From the NCBI GenBank assembly GCA_025352785.1, contig JANXSD010000041.1, positions 1-35,215 on the forward strand: a stretch of DNA of 35,215 nt, read 5' to 3'. The notes below the pieces were generated by a model that saw nothing but the letters and a program-made list of their open reading frames with translations, did not search any database and was not told where the DNA came from. This DNA is from Bacteroidota bacterium. Its GTDB lineage: Bacteria > Bacteroidota > Bacteroidia > AKYH767-A > OLB10. Both the position numbers and the translations under genes were made by a program. Shown here one piece after another: positions 8,937 through 21,000 of this stretch (the first letter of the stretch is position 1; each line of letters starts with the position of its first letter).

Positions 8937-11900
8937 TTATTCTACAGCAAATCTAAATCTGCTCGTCTCTGTTCCTTTTTGTACAATTAACATATAAATT
9001 CCTTTGGCGAAATTATTTACAGCAATGTCATTTGCATTGTCACCTTCATCAGAGCTTCGCATTTCTTGCATTAATTCTCTCCCCGATAAATCACATACTT
9101 TTACTGCGTAATCTCCTTTTTTATCGGTTGTAAAAGAGTAGAATAATCGATCTGTTGTTGGGTTCGGATAACCATTAAGTTGTAGTGGATTATTTTCTTC
9201 TAATCGTGCAATACTGTTGGTAGTAGTGAACGTTATTTTATTCGACCACGGACCAAAAACCCCAGTTGAACAAATACCACGTACTTCAGCAGTATATTTT
9301 CTATTTGGTTTTAACTTCGTTACCGTATAAATTCCATTGGAAGGATTGTAATTAATTGAAATTAATTTATATGTTCCAGAAGATACATCAGTAATTTTAA
9401 TTCTTACAGAATTCATTGGAGAAAGATTTGTCCATCCTAAATCTGCTGTTGTAGAACTATTATTTAAAAGTGTTAAAGTGCCTAGTTCACCGCAAGTATC
9501 TAATGTAGTGAATAGCGATGTTAGTGAATAGGGAGAAGTATATCCCTTACAAGTTGTTTGAATTTGCCACTCATAAGTTGTATTTGATAATAAGTTTAAC
9601 AAAGTAGTTCCAATTGAATTTGTAGATCCTGTAAGTTGAAGAACAGTCCACGTAGCAGAACCCACTGGATGGTATTTTACTTGATAAATATCGGCTATCG
9701 TTGAATACCATACTAAATCTGCTTTTTTCGTTTTAATATTTACTGCGCGTAAATGTTCTGGAACTGATCCGCAGCTTAAAGGATTACTTAATGTTTTAAA
9801 GAGGTAAGTGCCACTTTGAAAAACACCTGATGTACATATCGATTGAACATACCATCTATAAGAAGTTCCCGGCAATAAATTGGGTAATGAAATTGAAGAT
9901 GTATTTCCAGATACTGAAACCTCCTTAATAACAGAACTTCCATTTTCCCAATATTTCACTTTGAAGATCTCCCCTGTAATTGCCGGATTCCAACCTAAAT
10001 TTGCGGATGTATCACTTAAATTGTAAGCTGTTAACATGTCTGGTGTTGTACAACTTTTCGAGGTAATACTATTTACGGTCATCTGTTGTACTGGAGAATT
10101 ACAACCAAACGCGTTTGTTATAATTACAGTTAAGTTCTGAGGTTGAGTTACGTTAACACTAGCCGTAGTTTGTCCATTTGACCATAAATATGTTACTGCA
10201 GAGGGTTCAAATGCAGTTAATTGATAAGCTGTATTCGGAATATATGTTAGTCTAATTTCTGGAGTTAATGGAATGGAATTCACACTTACATAAATGGAAT
10301 CTCTTCCAACGACTTGCCCAATGTTATTTCTGGAATAAACATAATACATTCCTTCTTTTGTTACAGTAATATTGTTTGATGTTGACCCCCCTGGTGACCA
10401 AATATAATTATTACTTCCACCAGCTACATTTAATATTACTGAACCCCCATCACAGAAGGAAGGTGAACCATTAGTTTGGATACTAACATTAGGTGAAGTT
10501 GTGGTTTGTGTAATGATAATATTATTAGATTGAGCTGTACAACCACTAACATTCGTTACAATTGCATTATATGTTCCTGCAGTTGTAACTGTTATTGAAG
10601 CAGTAGTCATCCCACCTGGCTGCCATAAATAGGAAACTCCATTTGACGCTGTAAGTGTTGTAGTTTGTCCGGAAGTTAGTATAGTTGGACCATTAACTAA
10701 AATTGTTGCTGCTGGTACTGCATTATTTATAACTGGAATTGAATTTGAAATCGCATTACATCCATTCGCATCAGTTACCGTCACTAAATAATTTCCTGAT
10801 TGAGTAGCCGTGATCGAAGACGTTGTTGCACCATTTGACCATACATAGCTTGTTGCACCTGTAACATTTAGTTGAACATTTCCTCCATCGCAAAAAGTTA
10901 AAGGTCCGTTAGCCGTTATTATTGGTTGTGGTAAGGAGATTATAGTAACTGTAATTGGTTGTGAAGTTGCATTACATCCTCCCGAATTGCTAATGGTTAC
11001 GGAATAACTTCCTGCAGTAGCAACTGTAATTTGCTGATTCGAATTTCCATTCGACCAAATATAATTGTATCCTGATGGAGCAGATAAAATAACAGAACCA
11101 CCTTGACATATATTGGTGTTTCCATTTGCAGTTATTGTGGCAGTTGGAGTAGTCATTACATTAATTGCCTGTATTGAAGAAGTAGCAGAACAACCGCTCG
11201 AATTTGTTATTGTTACATTGTAATTTCCTGCTGTTGTTGCGGTAATTTGTTGAGTAGTTTTTCCATTCGACCAAATATAATTATAGCCTGAAGGTGCTGA
11301 CAATACAACAGAACCACCTTGACAAAAACTAGTACTTCCATTTGCAGATATTGTTGCAGTTGAAGCCGATGAAACCGTTACGGATTGTATTGTTGAAGTA
11401 GTTGAACAACCATTTGAATTCGTTATGGTAACATTATAATTACCAGTACTACTTATTGTGATTGATTGTGTTGTCGCAGAATTGGACCATAAATAACTAG
11501 TTCCTAATGATGAGGAGAGAATAACATTTTGTCCATTACAAATTGTTGTAGCTCCTGATGGAGTTATAATTGAAGTAGGTTTACTTTGAACTGTAACAAC
11601 GATAGGATTCGAAATTGATGAACACCCAGTACCATTATTTACAGTAACAGAATAATTTCCTGATGCAGCTACATTAATTGATTGTGTAGTTTGCCCATTT
11701 GACCACGTATAACCAGTACCTAAAGCTGCTGTTAAATTAACACTTCCACCTTGGCAAAAATTTGTTGGACCTGATTGTGAAATAGCTGCAACAGTAGTTC
11801 CGCAAGATGCTTGATTTGCATTTAAATTAATTGTTGGATCAATTGTTAAAAGCATTCGATCTATTTCTAATGTTGAACTATTGGGCGTAATCATTAATGT

Positions 11901-14693
11901 GTATTCCTGAGGAGATAAGCTTGAAAAGTTAATTGCTGCATTGGAACATGCATCAACGCTATACCAGTTCCATGCTGTATCTGCTATACATCCAATACTC
12001 TTTTGGTTTTGTCCGTTTAAACTTACTGTTATTCCTGCGGAAGGTCCACCATTGTTTCTTGCACGTACCCAGAAATAAAAATTAGAATTACTTCTAGGTG
12101 TAAAATTATATTCTAATGTTGGATTTGTTGTTGCCGTTGCTGCACGTGTAACATAACTTGTAGCATTTCTAAAGTCACCGGTATTCGCATTTGATGCACG
12201 AACAGTTTTTACTTGTGCAAGTGCAGTTGTATTGTCAAAAACTTCGGCTTCTATATTAAAATCTTTCGACCAACGTGATGGATGAGTTGATTCATGCCAA
12301 GCATCTATTTGATAAAATACTGGTTGTGAAGGATTCGTATTATCATAAATATATGTACTTCCTTGACGACGAATTTTGAATTGTAATTGTTGACCATTTA
12401 AATTTATTAAAGCATCTCCTTCAATTTCTGCATTACCCATCATATTTGAATTTGGTTGGATAGTTCCTGTAATTGCATAAAGATCTTTTGTATCACTTTT
12501 TCGAACAACAACTAATTTTCTTGTATCGCCAGTGTTAAATGAGTATCCTGGTCTACTAGGAGTACCTGTTGAATAAGGCGCATCTCCTAATAGTAATGAT
12601 CCATTTCGCAAAACATCTTCAAACCTACTTGTTGTTGCTTGTGCATATGAAGGCATTACTGCTTGCCAAGCATAACCATCAGGACTTGCAGGAGGAGGAT
12701 TAGGCGCATTGTAAGAGCCTGCTTCATTAAAGTAGCCAGTGTAATAAAATTCAGCGCCAGTCATGCCTAATACTTTTAATAATCCTAACCATTGTCCAGG
12801 ACGAATATTATTTTCTTCGTTTAAATCCCAACCAGCTGCAACGAAAGGAGAATATAACTTGTCTCCAAGTTGTAACTCATAGTACCTTCCTTCAATAATA
12901 TGTTGCCAACCATTCCATGCACTTACACCCGTAAACCAATTAGAAGCCCATCGTGGATAAAAGTCAGGAGTAGCATAGTTTTGACCATTGATATTTTTAT
13001 TAATCCCCCTTGTTTCACTATATTTTATTCTTGAAGTTGCACCAGAAATTTGATACTCTGTATACTTAGTATTTTGCAACCCAGGTAATGTAATAAATTG
13101 ATCACGGTAAGCAAGAGAAGCTTTAAGTTTGCGGTTTCCTAAATAAGTATCCCAGTCGTATGATGTTGTATTTTTATCGTTAACAACAGATGGGTCTTTT
13201 AGCATTGCTGATAATTCTGGTTTAGGAATTACTTCTCCATTTTCGCAAAGGAAATCCAACGGACGCGTCATTACATTTAATAATTTGGTCATCAAAAATC
13301 GCTGTGTTAAACCATCTTTATAAAATGAATCAACTGGAGCCGATGGAGTCCAATATTTATTTGAAGAAGTATTTCCATTTAAATCTAAAAATTGACTACT
13401 ACTGTTTTTTAAATAAAATTGTGAAGAAAGATTTTTATTAGAAATATATCCAGTATTCGAGGAATATCCAGCAACTTGAGGATTAATTTGTGCCCAAAAA
13501 CAAATAGCTGATGTTTTCCATTGTGGATTTTGATTTGCTAATTGAACCCATGCACCTTGAAAATTACTAGTGCTTGAATATTGAGTATAAGAGCACGTAT
13601 TCGATGCTACTAATATTGAGTAATTAAAGTTTTTTGCTAATTCAGTTTGAATAGCAACTGTATTAGCAACAGCGGTTGCATTACTAACATTCGGTTGATA
13701 TGCTGAACCAAAATATTCCATTCCAATCCAATCAAAATTTGGTAAAAGTGTATGTCCTTTTTTGTAGCGAGGTGTTGGATAACTTCTTAACTGATCGATT
13801 GCATTTACTGAAGGAGTAGGATGACCAACTGGGTAATCATTTAAATCAATACCTGCTGATACGGCTGAAGGAGTAGGGGCAATTAAAATAGTCGAATTAA
13901 ATGAGAAATGTCTAGCTTGTAGAAATTCAGTATAATGTTTGTAAATCATATTTCCAGGCAAGTCGATGTTGTATAAAGCTAACTCGTCTACATCGCCATT
14001 TAATCGGTCATAAGAAGTTACTGAACTTAAATCTAAAATATTATTTGACAAATTACCAGTATTTGGATTAAACCTTCCCGTTGTTGTAAAAGCAGAAAAA
14101 CCACTTGGTAGTTGGCCGTCAATCCATACTTCTTTAACACCAGTTTTTACATTGTATTTAAATACCATTTGATGGAAATTTCCATCCACATAATATGAAA
14201 ATGATGCTCTGCCAATTCCTTCAAGATTGATCATTTGATCATGATGAATATTGGCTCCTGAAGAAGAGATAGCATTTGTTATGAATTCAATATAGGGATA
14301 ACCCATTTTAATATAAACTGCGCCATCTCTTCTTGTAATAAAAGTTGTTGTGCTAAAGTCATGTGATGGTTTAAACAAATATTCTATAGTGATAACAGTA
14401 TCGATTGGCATAGTGCTTGACACAACAACATCTTTTCCACCAACACCTAATGTTAGTGATTTACCTACAGCACTATTCGAAATACTGTAAGTGCTTTGAA
14501 AATATGCTGGATTTAAAACAGCAGTACTTAACGAATCTTTTAATGGGTTACTTCCATCAAAAGTAAAATAATGGAATGGTGAATATTGAGCTGATGATAT
14601 CTCGAACGACATTGAAATAATTAATGCAGTAAGAAATAGATTCAACACCCAATTTCCGATTATTTTTTTTGTTTTTGTAAATCCTTTTTTCAT
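8937..14693 (-). CDS. giant T9SS-secreted protein A: LamG-like, enzyme-like centre, Ig-like repeats, FN3, sorting domain
   Basis: A 1918-residue protein. The start is set at the ATG at 14693 because the signal peptide (MKKGFTKTKK, then a hydrophobic stretch ending ISSAQ) begins there; an upstream in-frame start at 14777 gives no signal. Visible order: LamG/concanavalin-like domain at about 30-265 (GDVDELALYNIDLPG); a 450-500-residue central region that I cannot assign, with ENGE near 484, GWDLNEENN near 621 and MTGAEFYYTGYF near 644; a beta domain with IRRQGSTYIYDN and DAWHE near 800; a carbohydrate-binding-like beta-sandwich at about 840-950; eight Ig-like repeats (968-1539); three FN3 domains (about 1543-1826); and a type A T9SS sorting domain from YPNPTTDRL to the end. 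It is expected on the cell surface or secreted. It is a paralogue of the gene at 15062-21091. The central domain may be a glycan hydrolase, but this is inference. Confidence 0.88.
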   Translation of the reverse strand: MKKGFTKTKKIIGNWVLNLFLTALIISMSFEISSAQYSPFHYFTFDGSNPLKDSLSTAVLNPAYFQSTYSISNSAVGKSLTLGVGGKDVVVSSTMPIDTVITIEYLFKPSHDFSTTTFITRRDGAVYIKMGYPYIEFITNAISSSGANIHHDQMINLEGIGRASFSYYVDGNFHQMVFKYNVKTGVKEVWIDGQLPSGFSAFTTTGRFNPNTGNLSNNILDLSSVTSYDRLNGDVDELALYNIDLPGNMIYKHYTEFLQARHFSFNSTILIAPTPSAVSAGIDLNDYPVGHPTPSVNAIDQLRSYPTPRYKKGHTLLPNFDWIGMEYFGSAYQPNVSNATAVANTVAIQTELAKNFNYSILVASNTCSYTQYSSTSNFQGAWVQLANQNPQWKTSAICFWAQINPQVAGYSSNTGYISNKNLSSQFYLKNSSSQFLDLNGNTSSNKYWTPSAPVDSFYKDGLTQRFLMTKLLNVMTRPLDFLCENGEVIPKPELSAMLKDPSVVNDKNTTSYDWDTYLGNRKLKASLAYRDQFITLPGLQNTKYTEYQISGATSRIKYSETRGINKNINGQNYATPDFYPRWASNWFTGVSAWNGWQHIIEGRYYELQLGDKLYSPFVAAGWDLNEENNIRPGQWLGLLKVLGMTGAEFYYTGYFNEAGSYNAPNPPPASPDGYAWQAVMPSYAQATTSRFEDVLRNGSLLLGDAPYSTGTPSRPGYSFNTGDTRKLVVVRKSDTKDLYAITGTIQPNSNMMGNAEIEGDALINLNGQQLQFKIRRQGSTYIYDNTNPSQPVFYQIDAWHESTHPSRWSKDFNIEAEVFDNTTALAQVKTVRASNANTGDFRNATSYVTRAATATTNPTLEYNFTPRSNSNFYFWVRARNNGGPSAGITVSLNGQNQKSIGCIADTAWNWYSVDACSNAAINFSSLSPQEYTLMITPNSSTLEIDRMLLTIDPTINLNANQASCGTTVAAISQSGPTNFCQGGSVNLTAALGTGYTWSNGQTTQSINVAASGNYSVTVNNGTGCSSISNPIVVTVQSKPTSIITPSGATTICNGQNVILSSSLGTSYLWSNSATTQSITISSTGNYNVTITNSNGCSTTSTIQSVTVSSASTATISANGSTSFCQGGSVVLSAPSGYNYIWSNGKTTQQITATTAGNYNVTITNSSGCSATSSIQAINVMTTPTATITANGNTNICQGGSVILSAPSGYNYIWSNGNSNQQITVATAGSYSVTISNSGGCNATSQPITVTIISLPQPIITANGPLTFCDGGNVQLNVTGATSYVWSNGATTSSITATQSGNYLVTVTDANGCNAISNSIPVINNAVPAATILVNGPTILTSGQTTTLTASNGVSYLWQPGGMTTASITVTTAGTYNAIVTNVSGCTAQSNNIIITQTTTSPNVSIQTNGSPSFCDGGSVILNVAGGSNNYIWSPGGSTSNNITVTKEGMYYVYSRNNIGQVVGRDSIYVSVNSIPLTPEIRLTYIPNTAYQLTAFEPSAVTYLWSNGQTTASVNVTQPQNLTVIITNAFGCNSPVQQMTVNSITSKSCTTPDMLTAYNLSDTSANLGWNPAITGEIFKVKYWENGSSVIKEVSVSGNTSSISLPNLLPGTSYRWYVQSICTSGVFQSGTYLFKTLSNPLSCGSVPEHLRAVNIKTKKADLVWYSTIADIYQVKYHPVGSATWTVLQLTGSTNSIGTTLLNLLSNTTYEWQIQTTCKGYTSPYSLTSLFTTLDTCGELGTLTLLNNSSTTADLGWTNLSPMNSVRIKITDVSSGTYKLISINYNPSNGIYTVTKLKPNRKYTAEVRGICSTGVFGPWSNKITFTTTNSIARLEENNPLQLNGYPNPTTDRLFYSFTTDKKGDYAVKVCDLSGRELMQEMRSSDEGDNANDIAVNNFAKGIYMLIVQKGTETSRFRFAVE
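10076..11790 (-). repeat. eight Ig-like repeats inside giant protein A
   Basis: Eight units of about 70 residues follow the pattern G-x-T-x-F-C-x-G-G-S-V-x-L, then Y-x-W-S-N-G-x-T-T, then G-x-Y-x-V-x-I/V-T-N and G-C. The third and fourth units (around 11060-11360) are the most alike, both with LSAPSGYNYIWSNG. The sixth and eighth units lack the first cysteine motif and are more divergent. Such arrays usually serve as spacers or adhesive stalks. Confidence 0.85.
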
Positions 14694-15061
14694 GCTCACT
14701 TTTTTTTGCGTTTGGCACAACCTTTGATTTGACCAATTGTTTTTCGGTTGTTTAATGCATGCAATATATATGAGCAATATGTTTAGATGGAACTGTAAAT
14801 TATAGGTTCCTTGTTTTGTAAGACTTTTTAAGAAAATACAATGTTTTTAAAATTTGAAAAGTATTACTTTGAGAGTGAGAATTTAATATTCTATTCTGAA
14901 AAACATTAAATAATAGGGAAAAAAGTGTGTAATAAATTATTGTGATTACCTTATTTTACTATTTTTTTCTTTTAAAAGGTACTGTCTAATTCTGTTATTA
15001 CAATTTAAAAAAAAAGGAGACAGGTTTTGCCTGTCTCCTTTACTTAAAGTTGTTTTTCGAA
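14694..15061. other. intergenic gap between the two giant genes
   Basis: 368 bp of AT-rich DNA. Its right part holds the terminator of the upstream giant gene (15009-15041). The rest should hold the promoter of giant gene A, but no TAnnTTTG match is seen on the minus strand, and no ORF or RNA gene is visible. Confidence 0.6.
15009..15041 (-). terminator. terminator of giant gene B
   Basis: Perfect 12-bp stem, AAAGGAGACAGG (15013-15024) with CCTGTCTCCTTT (15030-15041), 5-nt loop. Read on the minus strand it is followed by a run of T, and it lies 20 nt after the stop of the gene at 15062-21091. Confidence 0.92.
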
Positions 15062-18000
15062 TTATTTAGAGGATATAATTCTTATTCGCTGTGTACTCGA
15101 TGAAGTAATTATTTCTGCAATATAAATACCATTTGCTAAATTACTTGTTCCGTATTCTAATTTAGTTTCACCTGCATTAACATTTATTTTGTTGAGGAGT
15201 ACATCAATTAATTTGCCTGATACATCTAATATTCGAACAGTAACTTCTGTTGCATCCGTTAGTTCAAACGCAAGTGTTGTTGCATCCGTAAAAGGATTTG
15301 GGTATGCAGTAAAGTTGAAATTACTATTGTTTATAATGTCACCTTCACGGCAAGGAGTAGTTACAGTATATCTATTAGAGAAGGCACCACAGCTTCCAAG
15401 TTGAACTCTTGCAAGGTAAGTTCCGGCAGTCGAAGCGGTATAGCTAGAAGTAGATACCCCACTCATCACTACATTGTTTTTATACCAAACATATCCAATA
15501 TTTGGTGTTGAGCTTACAATAGAGAAAACTACTTTTCCTCCATTACAAAAAGATAATGGACCACTCACACCCATTGTAAAACTAGCGATTGGACTTACTA
15601 CTAACGTGCTTGGAGAAGATACTGCAGAACAGCCTCCAGACTGAGTAACCGTAACTGAATAGTTCCCAGATAACGTTGTATTAATTGAAGCTGTTGTAGC
15701 TCCAGTTGACCATAGATATGAATTTCCTGTGCTTGCAGTAAAGATTGTATTTCCTCCTTGGCAAATGCTAACTGAACCTGATGGTGTTACTGTTGCAGGT
15801 GTTGATGATCCAGAACTCGCGTTGACACTAACTGATGGTGCTATTGAAGTACATCCACCAATTTGGGAGACTGTAACGACATATGATCCTGTTGTGTTTA
15901 CCGTGATAGATGATGTAGTAGCACCATTCGACCATAAATATGCAGAACCGGAATTTGCATTTAATTTAACATTTCCTCCTCCACAAAAGGTAAGTGGACC
16001 ACTTGCTGTGATTGTAGCAGGAGTATTGGTAATTGCATTTACGTTAGTAACCGGTGATACCCCATTACATCCGCTCAATTGATTCACCGTTACAGAGAAA
16101 TTTCCAGAAGAAACTGTTGTGATAGATGCCGTAGTAGCCCCTGTTGACCATAGGTACGAACTACCTGTATTTGCAGTTAAAGTAACACTACTTCCTTGAC
16201 AGAATGCAGTTGGACCACTTGTTGTGATTGTAACAGGAGCAGTAGATGAAGAAGTTACAGAGGTTGTCGAAGAAGTTGCACTACATCCACCTAATTGTGA
16301 TACTCGAACCGAATAGGATCCAGTTGAGGTAACATTTATAGAAGAAGCTGTTGAACCATTCGACCATAAATATGCAGTTCCACTATTTGCTGTTAATGTT
16401 ACATTGCCTCCTGTGCAAAATGTAGTGGATCCACTTGCTGAAATTGTTGCAGGAATACTACTGCCAGAAATTACAGGTATTGCGATTGATTGAGTAGAAC
16501 AGCCATTTGCTCCTGTTACAGTTACATTATAACTTCCACTAGTATTAGCAATTATCGAAGCAGTTGTTGCACCTGTTGACCATTTAAAGGTAGAGGATGT
16601 TGCAGTTGCAGATAGTGTAACTGAACTTCCTTGACAAAAAGTTGTTGGTCCTGATACATTAACAGTTTGTGACGGCACGGCATTCACTACAATAGATGAT
16701 TGAGAAGAAACCGAGCTACATCCTCCAGCTTGTGTAATGGTTACACTATAGGATCCTGCATTACTTAATACAATTGATGAAGTTGTAGCTCCATTAGACC
16801 AAAGGTAATTACTACCAGAACTTGCATATAACGTTACTGAACCACCTTGACAAAAAGTAGTCGCTCCACTTGAAGTGACAATTGCTGGAGCAGCATTACT
16901 TGCGGTAATAGCCAATGGGGATGATGTAGAACTGCAACCACTAGATTGGGTAACTGAAACTGAATAATTGCCGCTAGTAGACACTGCAATTGCTGCCGTT
17001 GTAGCACCTGTTGACCAATTATATGCACTACCAGCATTTGCTGTTAAAGTTACGTTGCCTCCAATACAGAATGTTGTGGGTCCTCCAGCCGTAATTGTTG
17101 ATGGAACAGAAGGCGTTGATGAAACTACTAATGCAGATGACACGGAAGAACATCCATTAGATCCAGTAACAGTAACAAGATAACTCCCCGATGAACTTGC
17201 CGTTATTGAGGCAGTAGTTGCACCAGTCGACCATTTGTATGTTGATGAACTAGCACTAGCAGTTAAATTCACAGATCCACCTTGACAAAATGTTAACGCA
17301 CCAGAAGTCGTTACTGCATTCGTAGGGAACGGCAAAACAGAAGCCACATAAGCAGAAGAAGTTGAAGAACAACCACCAGACTGCGTTACAGTTACATTAT
17401 AGGTTCCAGAAGAACTTAATGTGATTGCTGGTGTTGTAGCACCGTTCGACCATAAATATGAACTTCCTGAGCTTGCAGTAATAGTAACCAATCCACCTGA
17501 ACAGAAAGTTGACGGGCCACTAGCTGAAATAGTTGCAGGTATTGAATTGCTTGCAGAAATTGCTATTGGAGAAGATGTGGTACTACATCCACCTGACTGT
17601 GTAACTGACACAGAATAATTTCCTGTAGTAGTAACATTAATTGAAGAAGTAGTAGCACCTGTTGACCATTTATATGCAATTCCTGTATTTGCCGTTAAGG
17701 TTACGTTTCCACCTGGGCAGAAAGTAGTTGCACCACTCGCAGTAATTATAGAAGGTACGGTACTGCTTGCGACAACTGTAGTGATTGCAGAAGTAGTTGA
17801 ACAACCGTTAGCACTTGTTATAGTAACATTGTAATTTCCAGATGTTGATGTGTTTATTGATGCTGTAGTAACACCCGTAGACCAAAGATAGATACCACTA
17901 GTTGAAGATGAAGTAAGAGTTACGTTTCCACCTTGACAAAATGTTGTTGGTCCTGATGCTGTAACCGTATTTGTTGGAATAGCATTTACTACAACAGCAG

Positions 18001-21000
18001 TTGGTGTAGAGATGGCCGTGCCGTTTGCACCAGTCACAGAAACAGTATAGTTTCCTGCAGTACTAATGGTAATATTTTGTGTTGTAGCCCCATTAGACCA
18101 AAGATATACTATGCCAGTATTTGCAGATAATGTTACATTGCTTCCTTGACAAAATGCAAGTGGACCTGCAGCAGTGATAGTTGCTGTGGGTGGCGTTGTA
18201 GCATTACATGCTGCTGCAAACACGCTATAGTAACTTCCAGATTGTGGAGTAACAGTAATTTGATCAATTTCTAACATTGCTGTAGTTGCTGTAACTGCCA
18301 GCTTATGATTTTGAAGTGAAAGATTTGAATAAGCAATTGGTAAACTATTAGAAGTATTGAAACAATACCAAGTCCATGTTGTTCCAATTACACATGCAAC
18401 ACTATGATTAATCGTTCCATCTAATTGCAAGTTAAATCCAGTGTTACTTCCATCTTTAGATCGTGCTCGAACCCAAACATAATAGTTGGAAGTTGTTGTT
18501 CCTCGTGGAGTGAAATTATATTCCGCAGTTGATGCAGATTTAAAACCGATGTAAGAAGTATAATTTGTATAATCTCCTGCTTTTGTTCCTGCTGGTACTT
18601 CTGTTTTAATTTCTACACTTGCATTCACATTATCAAAAAGTTCTGCTTCTAATTTAAATGATTTATCCCAGAAATAGGGATGAGACGCTTCATGCCATGC
18701 ATCCAGTTGATAGAATACAGGTGATGAAGTGTTTGAGTTGTCATAGATATACGTACTTCCTTGTCGACGGATATTGAAAGTTAGTTTTTGACCATCTAGG
18801 TTAATTGTTGCACTAGAATTTACATCTGCATTTCCTTGTACATTGGAGTTTGGTTGAATCGTACCCGTGATAGCATACTTTGCAATGGTATTTGATTTAC
18901 GAACAACAACTAATTTACGAACATCACCTGCATAAAATGAATAGCCGGGTTGAGTGGTATTTGTTATAATGTTATTTGGTACATCTCCACCCATTATAGA
19001 GCCATTTTTAAGTAGGTCTTCGTATCTACTAGTAATTCCTTGCGCATAACCAGGCATTGCCATTTCCCAAACATAGTTCATCGGGTTTTGATAAGGTTGA
19101 TTCTCCACAAAGTAACCAGTATTAAAATATTCGGCACCAGTCATGGCAACAGCCTTTAAGAATCCTAACCATTGTGCTGGCCTAACATTAGATTCTTCGT
19201 TGATATCCCAACCTGGGCAAACAGTAGGGCCATATAGTTTATCACCTAAAGCAAGTTCAGGTAAACGAGAGTCAATAAGGAATTGCCAGCCATGCGCATC
19301 TGCCGACCAATATCTCCAATTCCAAGCCCATTTCATATAGATATCGCCAGAAGAATAATATTGAGAATTAATTTGAGTTTCTAGTGCACGAGTTTCTGCG
19401 TAGTCCCAACTATATTGAGGGTTACCATTAATTTGGTAATAGATAAATCTGGTATTTGCTAAAGAAGGCAATGATTTAAATTCATTCACGTAGGCACTTG
19501 ATAAGCGATTCATTGCTCTGCCCATGTATTTATGCCAATTATTTAACCCAGAGGCATTGAAAGCAGCTAATACAGTAGGATCACTAGTTAACGCTGCTTG
19601 TTCCCAGCGTGGCGTAGATTCACCATTTTCGAAAATAACATCTAAAGGTCTTGTAAGTTTTTTTGTTAATTGGTCGAGATAATAGCGTTGAGTTTGTCCA
19701 TCTAGTTTAATCGAATCTGTAGGAGCTTCTGGGCTTACCACTTTATAGGAAGTAACTACATTACCCCATTGATCCAGAAATTGTCCAGCAGCATTTTTTA
19801 GATAGGAATTATTGGGCAAACAACTACAGTTCATATACGGTTCAAGCGAAGTCTTTCCAGCATCTTTTGGTTTTATTTGTGGCCAATAAGAATTTACAGA
19901 AGTTTTCCATGAAGTATTTTGATTAGCATATTTTATCCAAGCTCCAGGAAATGTATTTGTATCCGAAAAGGCAGAGACAGATCCTGAATTATTGGATAAT
20001 TGAAATGCATAATTAAAATTCGTTACTAGTTCCTTTTGAACATCTTTACTGCGATTAATTAATTGTGTATTAGTATAACTTGAGGTAAGCCATCCAGCAA
20101 TGTGAGCTGGATTAAAAACTTGAATATTTGGAAATAGCGTGTTTCCTGGTTTAAATCTGGAAGAGGGAAAAGTTTGTAGCTGCGTTATCGCATCAACATT
20201 TGCATTCGGATGGCCAGGTGCAAATTCCGTAATGTCGATTGATCCTACAATAGAACTAGGAGATGGAGGAGGAGTGGTAGAATTGCTGAAACTAAAATGT
20301 TGATGCTGTATGAACTCATTATAATGTTTGTAGACCATCGCTCCTGACAAAGGGAAAGTGTAAGTAGCTAATTCATCTATATCACCGATGAATGAATAAT
20401 AAGATGAAGTGGTATTTAAATCGCAAACATTATCATTAGAATTTGTTGCGTTTGGAGGGATTCTACCTGCAGGTAGCGTTTTGCTAAAGCCTACTGGTAA
20501 TTGTCCATCAACCCAAACTTCTTTTACTCCAGCTTTTGCATCGTATTTAAAAACTAAGTGATGCCAATTGTTGTCTGTGTAATACCCGTAAGTTCCTCTA
20601 CCAATTCCATTTAATTCTATTTCGTAAGTATCAGTAATTAATGAGCTACCTCCTGTTGGAATAGACCGAGTACCAAATCGAATATAAGGAAAGCCAATTC
20701 TGATATTTATTGCAGCGTCTCTTCTTCCAAAAATTTGCATTGTTTCATGAGAATTCTGTCCAAAGCGTATTAAAAGTTCGATGGTGAATCCTGTATCAAG
20801 TGCTAAAGGATTTGATGCGACGATTAGTTTTTCGGAACCATTAAATGTCATGTATTTTCCTGTTCCAATTCCCGTTTGAGCAGGGCTCACAGTGTAAGTC
20901 GATCCAAAATAACTAGGGTTGAGATTTGACCTGCTCATAGAATCCGACAAAGAATTTGAGCCATCAAACGTCCAATAATTATTAGGTGTCCAAGTTTGGG

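Noticed and set aside
15729-17618. Plus-strand open frames opposite the repeat region of giant gene B (for example 15729-16082, 16968-17183, 17421-17618)
   Set aside because: They are antisense shadows of the Ig-like repeats, recur with the repeat period and show no start context or recognisable domain.
10076-18195. CRISPR-like periodic repeats
   Set aside because: The period is about 210-230 bp, the repeats are in coding frame and encode Ig-like units; no short palindromic repeats or cas genes are present.
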